A DNA stretch of 64,000 nucleotides from Alcanivorax sp. REN37 (GCF_041102775.1 NZ_JBGCUO010000001.1:1922001-1986000), one strand, 5' to 3'. Shown: positions 25,024 through 33,421, numbered from the stretch's first letter. A program made the numbers and translations. The notes: a model not told the origin generated them from the sequence alone.

Positions 25024-25635
25024 ATGGCACGTCACCCCAAGCAAGAACGCTCTCGACTGACGGTGGACGCCATCGTTCAGGCCGGTTTCATCTGCGTCGC
25101 CGAACGCGGTCTGGAACACACCACCACCCGCCACATTGCTGATACTGCCGGGCTCAGCGTCGGTTCGGTGTACGAATATTTCACCAATAAAGAAGCCGTG
25201 TTCCAGGCCATGACCGAGCGCTTTTCGCGCGAGGTGGTGGAGATGCTGCAGCCGCTCACCCAGGACATCGCGCGGCGCCCGATTGATCAGGCGGTGCACC
25301 AAATCCTGTCGTTGTTCGGAGAATTTCTACAGCGCAACGAGCAGCGTTACCTGAAATGTGCCCGCTATGTGATGCAGATGGACGCCACCGGCTATATGGA
25401 GCCGATCGTGCGGGTACTGATGAGCATCGCCGTACAGCATCTGATGCATCACCCGGAAAACACCCGCATCCATCGCTTGCCGGCCATGAGCTACATCTTT
25501 ATCCACGGCGGCATGTACGCGGTGGTGCGGCATCTTTCGGACCCGAATCCGCCGATCACCTATGAGGAGCTGTCGGAAGGGTTGTCGGCCATGGTCGGCC
25601 ACTATGTGTCACGCGAACTGGAATTGAGCCGCTGA
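25024..25635 (+). CDS. TetR/AcrR-family transcriptional regulator
   Basis: 203 residues. N-terminal HTH with RSRLTVDAIVQAGFICVAERGLEHTTTRHIADTAGLSVGSVYEYFTNKEAVFQAM-type organisation (residues ~10-60); the rest is a helical ligand-binding domain with no identifiable ligand. AGGGAG lies 9 nt before the ATG. Divergent from the SDR/ferritin-like/BVMO operon, which it probably represses, with release by a substrate or product of the pathway. Confidence 0.9.
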   Translation: MARHPKQERSRLTVDAIVQAGFICVAERGLEHTTTRHIADTAGLSVGSVYEYFTNKEAVFQAMTERFSREVVEMLQPLTQDIARRPIDQAVHQILSLFGEFLQRNEQRYLKCARYVMQMDATGYMEPIVRVLMSIAVQHLMHHPENTRIHRLPAMSYIFIHGGMYAVVRHLSDPNPPITYEELSEGLSAMVGHYVSRELELSR

Positions 25636-25748
25636 TTCAGCGCCAGCGCAAGCCGGCAACATGAATCCGCTTGGCATTGCCGTTATCATGCGGCCCCCAT
25701 GGCGAGCCGCCCCCCATTGCCGATCACCGTATTGAAAGGAGCGCAGCA

Positions 25749-26489
25749 ATGGCCAACTGGCAACTGCACCCTGCGTATCAGGCGCTGGTGCCGGAGTTCC
25801 ACAGCCTCGACCAGGTGTTCGCCCTGGCCGGCACCCCGGTGACCCGCGACCCGATCTCTGACGTAATCCGCATTGAGCGGCACGGCATCGGTTTCTATAT
25901 CAAGCGTTACTGGAACCGCAACCATCGGCGCGGTTGGCGTGACTATCTGCGCCACCCCCGGGTACAGCGCGAATGGGAAAATCTGGCGCGCTTTGCGGCT
26001 TGGCACATTCCCACCGCCAGCGTAGTGGCGAATGGACTGGAGCGGCGGCAGTGGGGCTTTGTGCGCGGCGCCATGATCACCCGTGAGATTGCCAGCACCG
26101 AGAGCTTGGCAACTTTGGCTGAACGCGCCGATCCGCGCTTCGACCAGCCCGGTTGGGTGGCCCGCATCAGCCGCCAGGTGGCCGACATCACCCGCACCCT
26201 GCACCGCCAGCGGTTTGCCCACAACGATTTGAAATGGCGCAACTTGTTGGTGGACCACAACGACATTGTCTACCTGATCGACTGCCCCACCGGCACCTTC
26301 TGGCGCGGTCCATTCTTGCAGCATCGCATCGCCAAAGACCTGGCCTGCCTCGACAAGCTCGGCCGCCGCCATTTGAGTTCTGCGCAGCGGCTGGCGTTCT
26401 ACCGCCACTACCGTGGCAACGCACCGCTGACCGCACGCCACCGCCGCCAGCTGGCGAAAGTCCGCGATTACTTTACCGGCCGCGATTGA
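25749..26489 (+). CDS. Lipopolysaccharide kinase (WaaP/InaA-like) family protein
   Basis: 246 residues, protein-kinase-like fold. Visible motifs: FYIKRYWNRN (the ATP-binding Lys), HNDLKWRNLL (catalytic HxDxxxxN-type loop, about residue 158) and LIDCPTG in place of DFG (about 176). This fits the Kdo/WaaP family that phosphorylates sugars of the LPS core on the inner face of the inner membrane. GGAG lies 8 nt upstream of the ATG. Alone between TetR and a DUF2804 gene; a role in heptose or Kdo phosphorylation is inferred from the family. Confidence 0.8.
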   Translation: MANWQLHPAYQALVPEFHSLDQVFALAGTPVTRDPISDVIRIERHGIGFYIKRYWNRNHRRGWRDYLRHPRVQREWENLARFAAWHIPTASVVANGLERRQWGFVRGAMITREIASTESLATLAERADPRFDQPGWVARISRQVADITRTLHRQRFAHNDLKWRNLLVDHNDIVYLIDCPTGTFWRGPFLQHRIAKDLACLDKLGRRHLSSAQRLAFYRHYRGNAPLTARHRRQLAKVRDYFTGRD

Positions 26490-26647
26490 GCACGGTGGCC
26501 ACACCGCCAAGCCGCTGGCGTCAGTGCAGTTTGCATCCGCAGCCGTGGCTGCGTCATGATCCGCAAAAAATGTGACCAAGGTGTCAGATCGGCGTCGCCA
26601 CCTGAGGCACCACCACCGGGCATCACGCCCTTGCCGCTGGAGACAGC

Positions 26648-27697
26648 ATGCACCCGTTCAACCAGCTTCCATTGCCGCCGAATCCCTTGGTGGATGCGCA
26701 AGGCCAACTCACCTTCGGCCAATTTCGCGGCAGCGTGCCGCAGGTGCTCGGCGACCATCGTGCCGACTACCGCACGCCGCTGGGCGCTCCGGCCTCGGCC
26801 TTCGCCCGCCACTTCCATTACAAGCAGTTCCAGTATTTCGGCATCATCGGTGACGACCTGCTGGCCGGCTGCGCGTTTGCCCACACCCGCTATCTCGGCA
26901 TCGCGTTCTTCTATATTTTTCGGCCTTCCACCGGCGACCTGCAGGAATACACCTTCCGCAGCCCGCTCGGTCGCGCCCTCTCGCTGTCGGACTCGCCACG
27001 CCACGGCGAGAGCCGCTTCGAGCAAGGCAAGGTGTCGCTGTGCATGCAGTACCGCGAGCACCCTGATGGCAGCTTGGAGAAAACGTTGGCCGTGCAATTG
27101 CCAGGGGTGGCGCTGGACGCACGTATGGTGGAAGCGCCCGCCTATGAGCCGATGTCACTGTGCACCCGCATCGGCATCAACGGCTGGGTCTACGCCAACA
27201 AGGTGGCGGGGGTACGCGTCGATGGCACGCTGCGCACCGGCGCCGGCGAAGCATCGCTGGCTGCCCACAATGCGTTCGGCCACCACGACTTCTCCAGCGG
27301 CTACATGCGTCGCGAGACTTTCTGGAACTGGGCCTGCATGAGTGGCGAGGCCGGCGGCATGCGGCTGGGGCTGAACTTATCCTGCGGCGTCAACGAAACC
27401 AGTTTTACCGAAAACTGCTTGTGGCTGGACGACGAGCTGATCAAAGTGTCCACCACTGTGTTTGATTACGACCGTGACAACCTGCTGAACGACTGGCACA
27501 TCGAAACCGGCGATGGCGCTGTCTCCCTGCATTTCCAGCCGCTTGGGCGCCATGTAGAGCGCCTCAATCTGGGTCTGTTCGCCAGCAACTTCAACCAGCT
27601 GTTTGGCCGCTTCCAAGGCCACGTGCGACGTCCCGACGGCACCCAACTGGCGGTAGAGTTGTACGGTTTTGTCGAGGAGCAATACGCCAAATGGTGA
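26648..27697 (+). CDS. DUF2804 domain-containing protein
   Basis: 349 residues. The family is characterised by a central HYKQFQYFGIIGDDLLAGCAF block and a C-terminal pattern including GLNLSCGVNETSFTENCLWLDDELIKVSTT and YGFVEEQYAKW, all present. The fold is probably a beta-rich, lipocalin-like double barrel. Function unknown. Its stop codon overlaps the start of the next gene by 7 bp, implying co-expression with the DUF4282-like membrane protein. Confidence 0.85.
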   Translation: MHPFNQLPLPPNPLVDAQGQLTFGQFRGSVPQVLGDHRADYRTPLGAPASAFARHFHYKQFQYFGIIGDDLLAGCAFAHTRYLGIAFFYIFRPSTGDLQEYTFRSPLGRALSLSDSPRHGESRFEQGKVSLCMQYREHPDGSLEKTLAVQLPGVALDARMVEAPAYEPMSLCTRIGINGWVYANKVAGVRVDGTLRTGAGEASLAAHNAFGHHDFSSGYMRRETFWNWACMSGEAGGMRLGLNLSCGVNETSFTENCLWLDDELIKVSTTVFDYDRDNLLNDWHIETGDGAVSLHFQPLGRHVERLNLGLFASNFNQLFGRFQGHVRRPDGTQLAVELYGFVEEQYAKW

Positions 27698-28188
27698 CCC
27701 CCACACCCCCGTCGCAACCCCGCGAACGCCTACGCCGCGCTTTGATTTGGGTAGTGCAGTACTGGCGCGAACTGTTCAACTTCCGCTTTGACCGCTACAT
27801 GATCATCCAGGTGCTGCCCGGCGTGTACGGGTTGGCGCTGGCGGCGATTGCCATCGCCCTCACCTACCTCAGCGTGGAGGCGTTCTTCCACTCCACCTGG
27901 CGCGGCATGTTCTACTTTTTCTTTGCTGCACCGCTGACGTTCCTGGTGCTGGCATCCACTCTGCGCGCACTGTTGGAGTTCTACATGGTGATGTTCCGCA
28001 TCGCCGAGCACCTCAGTGAACTGGCCGGCATGCGCGATACTGTGGACCGCTTGTCAGGCATCAGCGACTCGGTAGATGAAATGGCCAATTTGGCGCGCCG
28101 CATCCCGTTCTGGCGCGCGCTCACCGGCTTCAACAATGAACGTCGTCGTGGCCGCAAAGAACGCAGCAACGGGGATGATGAGGGGTAA
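27691..28188 (+). CDS. Small membrane protein, DUF4282-like
   Basis: 165 residues. Two hydrophobic segments, about VLPGVYGLALAAIAIALTYL (45-65) and MFYFFFAAPLTFLVLASTLRALLEF (75-100), followed by a soluble helical tail ending in a basic, charged stretch (NNERRRGRKERSNGDDEG). The layout and the phrase FRIAEHLSELAG resemble the DUF4282 family of bacterial two-TM proteins. Translationally coupled to the DUF2804 gene; function unknown. Confidence 0.65.
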   Translation: MVTPTPPSQPRERLRRALIWVVQYWRELFNFRFDRYMIIQVLPGVYGLALAAIAIALTYLSVEAFFHSTWRGMFYFFFAAPLTFLVLASTLRALLEFYMVMFRIAEHLSELAGMRDTVDRLSGISDSVDEMANLARRIPFWRALTGFNNERRRGRKERSNGDDEG

Positions 28189-28213
28189 CCTACGACGCCG
28201 ATACCACGCTAAC

Positions 28214-28237
28214 AACGCCGCCACTGCGGCGTTTTTT
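28214..28237 (+). terminator. Intrinsic terminator after the DUF4282-like gene
   Basis: AACGCCGC and GCGGCGTT form a perfect 8-bp stem around loop CACT, followed by a run of T. Confidence 0.85.
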
Positions 28238-28520
28238 CTTGGCTGCAGCAAAGCCGCTTAAAGCGACAGTGTTGGTATTGAGTGTTTGTGTTGGCGTTGG
28301 CAGGCAGGCTGCGCGTGCGGCAACGAACGCATCCAGCCGATGGCCGGTGATGCGCGGTCACCGATCGCCCTAACAAAACCAGCGCGAACGAGCCAAGGCC
28401 GCTGCTGCAAGAAAACCAGCGACCACCTTTGGTCACCAGCGCGGCGTACCGCAACATCAAAACTAAAAGCTGCTCCCCAGCGTCCACTCGACCGCACTAC
28501 CGACTGGGCTCCAAACCAAA

Positions 28521-28548
28521 AAAAACGCCGCATCAATGCGGCGTTTTT
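28521..28548. terminator. Bidirectional terminator of the tonB operon
   Basis: AAAAACGCCGCAT and ATGCGGCGTTTTT form a 13-bp stem with a 2-nt loop, flanked by A and T tracts on both sides. It ends 20 bp from the tonB stop codon. Confidence 0.88.
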
Positions 28549-28567
28549 GTGCTCCTCCGATTCCAGC

Positions 28568-29368
28568 TCAGCGATTGCGCAGACTGAACTCAATCGGCAA
28601 CGACAGCCGAATCGGGTTGCCCTCCACTTCCTTTGGCGGCTTCGGCAGCGGCTGCGCACGCTTGATCATCGCCAGCGCCTCAGCATCCAGTACCCGCTGG
28701 CCACTGGAGTTGCTGATCGACACGTCTAGCACGTTGCCATCGCGGTCGATGGTGAACAGCACCTGTGGCACCCCTTCCATGCGCATCATTTGCGCCTGGC
28801 GTGGATAGCGCTTGAAACGATCCACATGGGCGGTCAGCAGGGCTTCCCAGCGCTGGCGAATATCGGCGCTCTGGGCGGCACTGACGCCCACCGTCGGTGC
28901 TTGCATTTGCTCCGCTTCCGCCGGTGCATCCGACGAGTTGGCCGCCACTTGCTCCTGCGGCGCTGGTTCTTCCTTCGGCTCTTCCGGTTCCGGTTCCGGT
29001 TGCGGCTCCGGCGGTGGTTCCGGGCGCGGCGGCCGCGGTGGCTTTGGTTTTTCCGGCGGCTTCGGCAACACCACCTCCGGCTTTTCCACCACCGGCGGCT
29101 CTTCCACCACTGGTTCGGGCTCCGGCTCAGGCTCCGGCAGTGGCTCTGGTTTCTGCTCTTCCTGTGGCTGCACTTGCGGCGCCGCCAGCATTGCCAGCTC
29201 CACTACCATCGGCGCGGCGGCCGGCGGCGGGGTCGGCGTTGGTGCTTTCCAGATTGCGGTCAGCGCCACCGCTCCGTGCAGCACCAGCGCCAGCACCACT
29301 GCCAGCCCCCAGCGCCAGCCGTCGCGGCGTGGCCGAACTCCGGCAGGCCCGCCGGCAAGAGGTGTCAT
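28568..29368 (-). CDS. tonB: Energy transducer TonB
   Basis: 266 residues. One N-terminal membrane anchor (WGLAVVLALVLHGAVALTAIW, about 20-40, with the key His in the helix), a long Pro/Glu then Pro/Lys-rich periplasmic spacer (about 70-145), and a C-terminal TonB domain (RYPRQAQMMRMEGVPQVLFTIDRDGNVLDVSISNSSG...). Transmits proton motive force from ExbB/ExbD to outer-membrane receptors. The ATG overlaps the exbD stop as ATGA. Last gene of the iron-uptake operon. Confidence 0.95.
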   Translation of the reverse strand: MTPLAGGPAGVRPRRDGWRWGLAVVLALVLHGAVALTAIWKAPTPTPPPAAAPMVVELAMLAAPQVQPQEEQKPEPLPEPEPEPEPVVEEPPVVEKPEVVLPKPPEKPKPPRPPRPEPPPEPQPEPEPEEPKEEPAPQEQVAANSSDAPAEAEQMQAPTVGVSAAQSADIRQRWEALLTAHVDRFKRYPRQAQMMRMEGVPQVLFTIDRDGNVLDVSISNSSGQRVLDAEALAMIKRAQPLPKPPKEVEGNPIRLSLPIEFSLRNR

Positions 29369-29802
29369 GGCGCTTGTTCCCCGACTCGCTCCAGCCCCAC
29401 CAGCGCCACCTTCAGGTAACCGGCGCGGGCCAGCACGTTCATCACATCCATGATGTCGCCGTAGGACACGCTTTGGTCTGCGCGCAGGAACAGCCGCTGC
29501 TCCGGATCCGGCAGCCGTTTCTTAAGGGCATTAGCGAGCTGGTCGCGTTCCACGGTGAGGTCGTCACCGAGGGTCAGCGTCAGGTCATTTTGCAGGGTCA
29601 GGTACAGCGGATCTTCCGGTGCCGGCTGCGGTTTGGCCGCCGAGGCCGGCAGGTCCACCGGCACACTAACGGTGGCCAGCGGCGCCGCCACCATGAAGAT
29701 GATCAGCAATACCAGCATCACGTCGATGAACGGCGTGACGTTGATATCGTGGTTCATCGGCAGCTCATTGCCGTCCCGTTCACTGGGCAGCCGCAGCGAC
29801 AT
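29365..29802 (-). CDS. exbD: Biopolymer transport protein ExbD
   Basis: 145 residues. N-terminal membrane helix with the functional Asp (INVTPFIDVMLVLLIIFMVAAP, about 20-42) and a periplasmic domain. Partner of ExbB in the TonB motor. The start shares one base with the exbB stop and the end overlaps tonB by 4 bp, so the three genes are translationally coupled. Confidence 0.96.
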   Translation of the reverse strand: MSLRLPSERDGNELPMNHDINVTPFIDVMLVLLIIFMVAAPLATVSVPVDLPASAAKPQPAPEDPLYLTLQNDLTLTLGDDLTVERDQLANALKKRLPDPEQRLFLRADQSVSYGDIMDVMNVLARAGYLKVALVGLERVGEQAP

Positions 29803-30749
29803 CAGGCTTCTCCTTTCCCTGGCTGGCGTGCTGCCGGCGAGGTGCGGTCCAGATCACGGCTCACCAAGGCGAGGATACCGGTGGCAACGTCGGCCAAGCT
29901 GGCGCGGTAGTAACCGATGGTGCGCGCGAAGTGGTTGTAGATCACCACTGCAGGGATGGCTGCCACCAAACCGATGGCGGTGGCCAGCAGCGCCTCGGCA
30001 ATCCCCGGAGCCACCACCGCGAGGTTGGTGGTCTGGGTTTTGGCAATGCCGATGAAGCTGTTCATGATGCCCCACACGGTGCCGAACAGGCCCACGAACG
30101 GCGCGACCGCACCGATAGTAGCGAGCACACTGGTGCCTTTGTTCATGTCGGACGTCGCCGCCGCCAACACCCGGTCAAGCCGCGCCGCCACCCGTTCTTT
30201 GATGCCATCCTCGGTGGCCGGACCACGGGCCGACAGCGCCAGCTCATGCTCCGCCGCCTGCAGCAGGAACACCGCAGCACCTTGATCGTTCTGAGTGGCA
30301 CGGCGCGCTTCGGCAAAGCTTTCCGACGCCACCACGTGCTCAAGCGTATGTCGTACGCGGCGGCGCCCGACGCGCAGCTGCACCGTTTTGAACACCCACA
30401 CGGTCCAAGTCAGCACCGAGGCCAGCAGCAGGCCGATCATCACCGTCTTCACCACCGCGTCAGCGGCCAGATACATGCCCCAGGGGCTGAGATCGGTAGG
30501 CAGGCTGTGTGGTACGGCTGCCACGTCATCTGCCTCAGCGTCGTGTTCCAGCAGCGCGTCCGGCGCGCTGTCTTCCGCATCCGGCGCAATCTCGTCGGCG
30601 TCGGTCTCCGGCAACGCCGTTTCCGCGGCGTCCGCTTGAGCGGCCACCGGCGCATCAACATCTTGCTGCTGGGCCACCGCCACCGGGGCGGTCAGCACCA
30701 TCATCACCGCCAAGCTCGATGCCAGCAGCCATTGTTGTGTCTTCATCAT
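29802..30749 (-). CDS. exbB: ExbB, TonB-system proton channel subunit (with signal-peptide extension)
   Basis: 315 residues. A cleavable-looking signal sequence (MKTQQWLLASSLAVMMVLTAPVAVAQ) and an acidic Ala/Asp/Glu-rich periplasmic stretch (about 25-90) precede the classical ExbB/TolQ/MotA region with three membrane helices: AVVKTVMIGLLLASVLTWTVWVF, ATIGAVAPFVGLFGTVWGIMNSFIGIA and ALLATAIGLVAAIPAVVIYNHFAR. This longer form is common in pseudomonads. Fur-box-like sites lie 70-115 bp upstream. Confidence 0.92.
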   Translation of the reverse strand: MMKTQQWLLASSLAVMMVLTAPVAVAQQQDVDAPVAAQADAAETALPETDADEIAPDAEDSAPDALLEHDAEADDVAAVPHSLPTDLSPWGMYLAADAVVKTVMIGLLLASVLTWTVWVFKTVQLRVGRRRVRHTLEHVVASESFAEARRATQNDQGAAVFLLQAAEHELALSARGPATEDGIKERVAARLDRVLAAATSDMNKGTSVLATIGAVAPFVGLFGTVWGIMNSFIGIAKTQTTNLAVVAPGIAEALLATAIGLVAAIPAVVIYNHFARTIGYYRASLADVATGILALVSRDLDRTSPAARQPGKGEA

Positions 30750-30818
30750 GCCAACTCTTCTCCAAGCCCCGCAGCCAGGGCGTCGTACTCCAGCGACCGC
30801 AGTCGCAACACGGCGACC

Positions 30819-30837
30819 GAGAATAATGCGCAATAGC
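30819..30837. promoter_or_regulatory. Fur-box-like site upstream of exbB
   Basis: The 19-mer GAGAATAATGCGCAATAGC matches the Fur consensus (GATAATGATAATCATTATC) at 12 of 19 positions and lies 70 bp upstream of exbB. It fits iron-repressed expression of the TonB motor; it is weaker than the neighbouring site. Confidence 0.45.
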
Positions 30838-30849
30838 ACAGATTTCCAG

Positions 30850-30864
30850 ATGTTAATCATTCTC
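30850..30864. promoter_or_regulatory. Fur-box-like site upstream of exbB
   Basis: ATGTTAATCATTCTC matches 13 of 15 bases of the core of the Fur consensus (ATGATAATCATTATC). It overlaps the last codons of ybaN, in the region that should hold the exbB promoter. Confidence 0.6.
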
Positions 30865-31239
30865 AACATGCTCATGGGCCATGCGCCCTTCTGGCCGTGT
30901 CCACAACCAGACCAGCACCACCGCCATCAGGCTCCACAGCCCGCACTGCAGCCACCAGGGCAGCGGCGCCCACCACAGCAGCAATGCACTCAGCGTCATA
31001 CCGAGCAGCGCCGCCCACTTGGCTTGGCGCGGCACCGCCCGCTGCTGCTGCCAACGCTGCAGCGGCGGACCAAAGCGGGGATGGTTCAGCAACCACTCTG
31101 CCAGCGCCGGCCAGCCGTGCCCCGCCGCCCACAACGCCAACAACATGAACACCGTGGTCGGCAGGCCGGGTAGCACGGCCCCAATCAGTCCCAGTGCCAC
31201 AAACAGCACACTGAGAGCGCGCCAGCAGAGCCGGATCAT
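30853..31239 (-). CDS. ybaN: YbaN family (DUF454) membrane protein
   Basis: 128 residues, with membrane helices around LCWRALSVLFVALGLIGAVLPGLPTTVFMLLALW (about 3-38, with the family's VLPGLPTT motif) and WAALLGMTLSALLLWW and CGLWSLMAVVLVWLW. DUF454 proteins of inner membrane, function unknown. The ATG shares one base with the hemO stop (TGATG), so it is translated with heme oxygenase, hinting at a role in heme or iron handling. Confidence 0.85.
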   Translation of the reverse strand: MIRLCWRALSVLFVALGLIGAVLPGLPTTVFMLLALWAAGHGWPALAEWLLNHPRFGPPLQRWQQQRAVPRQAKWAALLGMTLSALLLWWAPLPWWLQCGLWSLMAVVLVWLWTRPEGRMAHEHVEND

Positions 31240-31877
31240 CAGGCCGTGGCCGGCTCAAACACCTCATCGACGCAGGCCTGCACATAGGCAAACGCTTCGT
31301 CGGCACCGGTAACCGCCAGCTGGCGCTGCTCATCAGTCAGCGCCAGCGCATCCAGGTCGGCTTTGAAACGCCGCCACGCCAGACCACGCCCCTCTGCAGC
31401 ACCGGCCATATGGCGCGCACCGTGCTGTTCTGACAGGCCGAGGTCGGCCTTGGCCATTTTCAGCAGGAACGCAGCACCGAGGTTGGAGCCCTCCACGGTG
31501 TACAGCCAACCAAGTGCCCGATACGGGTCGTCGATGGTCAAAGCAGTGGCGGCGCGGCGATCCACTTCGCATTGCTCAGCGGGTATTTGCAGATCAGCAC
31601 AATCGCGCATTACCGCTACCCAGCGATCGCGCTGATCAAGGTCAGCGATCCAGGCCTGCAGTTGCGGGTTATGGAACAGCGGCGAGGTAACGCACTGCAG
31701 CCGCGCCTGCATGCGCAGGAAACAGCGGTAATTTTCAACATTGGCAAACGGTTGCAGTGTCATCAGCCGCTGGTCCAATGCTTCATGGACGGCGCGGGTA
31801 GCGCTTTTGAGCAGCTCCGACAATGGCTGATTGGCGGCAGCGGGAGAGACGGTTTCGGCAGAGTTTGTAGCAGGCAT
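31239..31877 (-). CDS. hemO: Biliverdin-producing heme oxygenase (HemO-like)
   Basis: 212 residues, all-helical heme oxygenase. Proximal heme ligand His in TRAVHEALDQRLM (about residue 31), the conserved distal-helix stretch LYTVEGSNLGAAFLLKMA (about 127-144) and the C-terminal DLDALALTDEQRQLAV. Opens heme to biliverdin, iron and CO, releasing iron taken up through TonB-dependent receptors. GAGGA precedes the ATG by 6-7 nt. A Fur-box-like sequence lies about 50 bp upstream. Confidence 0.93.
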   Translation of the reverse strand: MPATNSAETVSPAAANQPLSELLKSATRAVHEALDQRLMTLQPFANVENYRCFLRMQARLQCVTSPLFHNPQLQAWIADLDQRDRWVAVMRDCADLQIPAEQCEVDRRAATALTIDDPYRALGWLYTVEGSNLGAAFLLKMAKADLGLSEQHGARHMAGAAEGRGLAWRRFKADLDALALTDEQRQLAVTGADEAFAYVQACVDEVFEPATA

Positions 31878-31925
31878 AACAGGTCCTCAGAGTACATCCG
31901 CACCCAGGTGCAGACATGACAGGGG

Positions 31926-31944
31926 CATAATAATAACAATTCTC
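31926..31944. promoter_or_regulatory. Fur-box-like site upstream of hemO
   Basis: CATAATAATAACAATTCTC matches the Fur consensus at 14 of 19 positions. It is in the intergenic region 49 bp before hemO. Confidence 0.6.
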
Positions 31945-31968
31945 ATTTGCACCGCAACCACCGGGCAC

Positions 31969-31990
31969 AAAAAACCCCGCCGGAGCGGGG
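31969..31990 (-). terminator. Intrinsic terminator of the SCP2 gene
   Basis: On the minus strand GACCCCGC and GCGGGGTT form a stem around CGGA-type loop, followed by a run of T (31969-31974). It ends the transcript of the SCP2 gene 20 bp after its stop. Confidence 0.85.
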
Positions 31991-32010
31991 TCTTTTGAGC
32001 TGCAACAGAT

Positions 32011-32385
32011 TCAAGCGGTGATCGCTTGGACCTGTTTCATCAGCGCCATCTGGCTTTCGGTCGGCCGTGCGCTCTGCAGCGCCATGAGCTTGCTCATGTC
32101 GCCTTCGATGCGGATTTGGCCGCTCATGAAGCCCTGCATGCCTGCAGATTGGTCGCCTTCGATGAAGATGCGTTTGGCCAGCTCGGCCGGCAGCACCAAG
32201 GTGGTGCCCGCGCCATCGCGGTGGCCTTCTTCGATCATGCCACCCACCAGAGCCAGCTCTTTGTCACCGGCAGTGATGTTGATGACTACGTCTGCCAGGG
32301 CAGCCGGGGCTTCGATGGGGCCCGCAGCGTCACGCAGTTCCTTGACCTTGGCAAACCACTCTTCGGACAGAAATTCGCTGCTCAT
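32011..32385 (-). CDS. SCP2 sterol-binding domain protein
   Basis: 124 residues, entirely an SCP2-like lipid-binding domain: VINITAGDKELALVGGMIEEGHRDG, then TTLVLPAELAKRIFIEGDQSAGMQGFMSGQIRIEGDMSKLMALQ, where the FMSGQIRIEGDMSKL segment is the family signature. Small soluble carrier of acyl chains or sterol-like lipids; common beside acyl-CoA metabolism in Alcanivorax-like bacteria. Monocistronic. Confidence 0.9.
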   Translation of the reverse strand: MSSEFLSEEWFAKVKELRDAAGPIEAPAALADVVINITAGDKELALVGGMIEEGHRDGAGTTLVLPAELAKRIFIEGDQSAGMQGFMSGQIRIEGDMSKLMALQSARPTESQMALMKQVQAITA

Positions 32386-32545
32386 CTCTCAATCTCCATG
32401 TGTGTTGTGCTGTTGGGCCTGAACCCGGTGTCGCCTTCAAACGAGCGTTCGAATCGAAGCCGTAAAATAAAGAATGGCCTGCACCGGCGCAATGACCCTT
32501 CCGCCCGCGCGCGCCCTTTGCTGCCATGCGGCGCAGGCGCTGCGG

Positions 32546-33421
32546 TCAATACAGGTGGTTGAACATCTTGCGGCGGTACTCGCTGGCCAGCGGATCCCCC
32601 TTCGGCAAGCACTCAAACACCTTCAGCAATCCGGCACGGCCGTCACCATCAGCACCGTGGACCTGCAAGAGGCGCAGCAGCGCATCCAGTCCGTCGCGGA
32701 ACTGACCGGCAGCGGCTGCCTGCAGGCCATAGGCGTACAGCACCTGAGCTTCGACAGCCGGTGCCAGGCCGGCCTCGATCTGCGCCCGCCACTCGGCCAA
32801 CGGCTGCGGCGGTGCTTCGAGGCCATCCAACAACGCCAAGCGAGCGCGGAACGGTCGCAGCGGCTCAACATCCTCCAGCACGTCCGCCAACACCGTTTCG
32901 GCTTCGTCACGGCGGCCACTGCCAAGCAGCAGCTCCACCAACAGTGCACGCAGATTGTGGCGATCCGGCTCCGCCGCCAGCGTCTGCCGTAGCGCCTGCT
33001 CCGCCTGTTCAACATGGCCGTGGGCAATGGCCGCACGCACCTGGTCGATGAAATGCTGTTCCTGCTCGGCTGCCAGTTCTGCCGGATCACCAATCACCGG
33101 TTTCAACCACTCGCGCAACGCGGCTTCGGTTTGCTGGCCGGTGAGCTCGGCCACCAACTGGCCTTGGAACACCAGTTTCAGCGTCGGCAACGAGCGCACA
33201 CCAAATTGCGCCGCCAGCATCTGCTCGGTGTCGGCATTGACCTTCGCCAGCACCACTTGGCCATCCAACTCATTGACCAGCTTTTCCAGCACCGGGGCCA
33301 TTTGTCGGCACGGCTGGCACCAGTCAGCCCAGAAATCAATGATCACCGGCGTCTGCCGGGACAGCGACAGCACCTGGTCGAGCATGCTCTCGGTCAGGTC
33401 AAAAATATGGTTCTGCGTCAT
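32546..33421 (-). CDS. cnoX: Thioredoxin-like chaperedoxin YbbN/CnoX
   Basis: 291 residues: N-terminal thioredoxin domain with active site WCQPC (about residue 34-38 of IIDFWADWCQPCRQMAPVL) and a C-terminal TPR-like region with repeated helical hairpins (HVEQAEQALRQTLAAEPDRHNLRALLVELLLGSGR). CnoX couples holdase activity with redox protection and hands clients to GroEL. Here both Cys of CxxC are kept, as in the Caulobacter type, whereas E. coli has lost one. The start at 33421 is the family start MTQNHIFDLTE. Confidence 0.9.
   Translation of the reverse strand: MTQNHIFDLTESMLDQVLSLSRQTPVIIDFWADWCQPCRQMAPVLEKLVNELDGQVVLAKVNADTEQMLAAQFGVRSLPTLKLVFQGQLVAELTGQQTEAALREWLKPVIGDPAELAAEQEQHFIDQVRAAIAHGHVEQAEQALRQTLAAEPDRHNLRALLVELLLGSGRRDEAETVLADVLEDVEPLRPFRARLALLDGLEAPPQPLAEWRAQIEAGLAPAVEAQVLYAYGLQAAAAGQFRDGLDALLRLLQVHGADGDGRAGLLKVFECLPKGDPLASEYRRKMFNHLY

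Larger units (their letters stand above)
28189..28567. other. Intergenic region bounded by two similar terminators
   Basis: 379 bp between the DUF4282-like gene and tonB (convergent). It starts with a terminator (28214-28237) and ends with another (28521-28548); both share the core ACGCCGC / GCGGCGT. The ~280 bp between them carries no supported gene and has a mixed composition. It could hold a small RNA or a decayed gene, but I see no clear promoter. Confidence 0.55.

Noticed and set aside
28258-28659. A 133-residue minus-strand frame between the two terminators
   Set aside because: It runs into tonB coding sequence and the terminator, with no start signal and Arg/Ser-rich noise.
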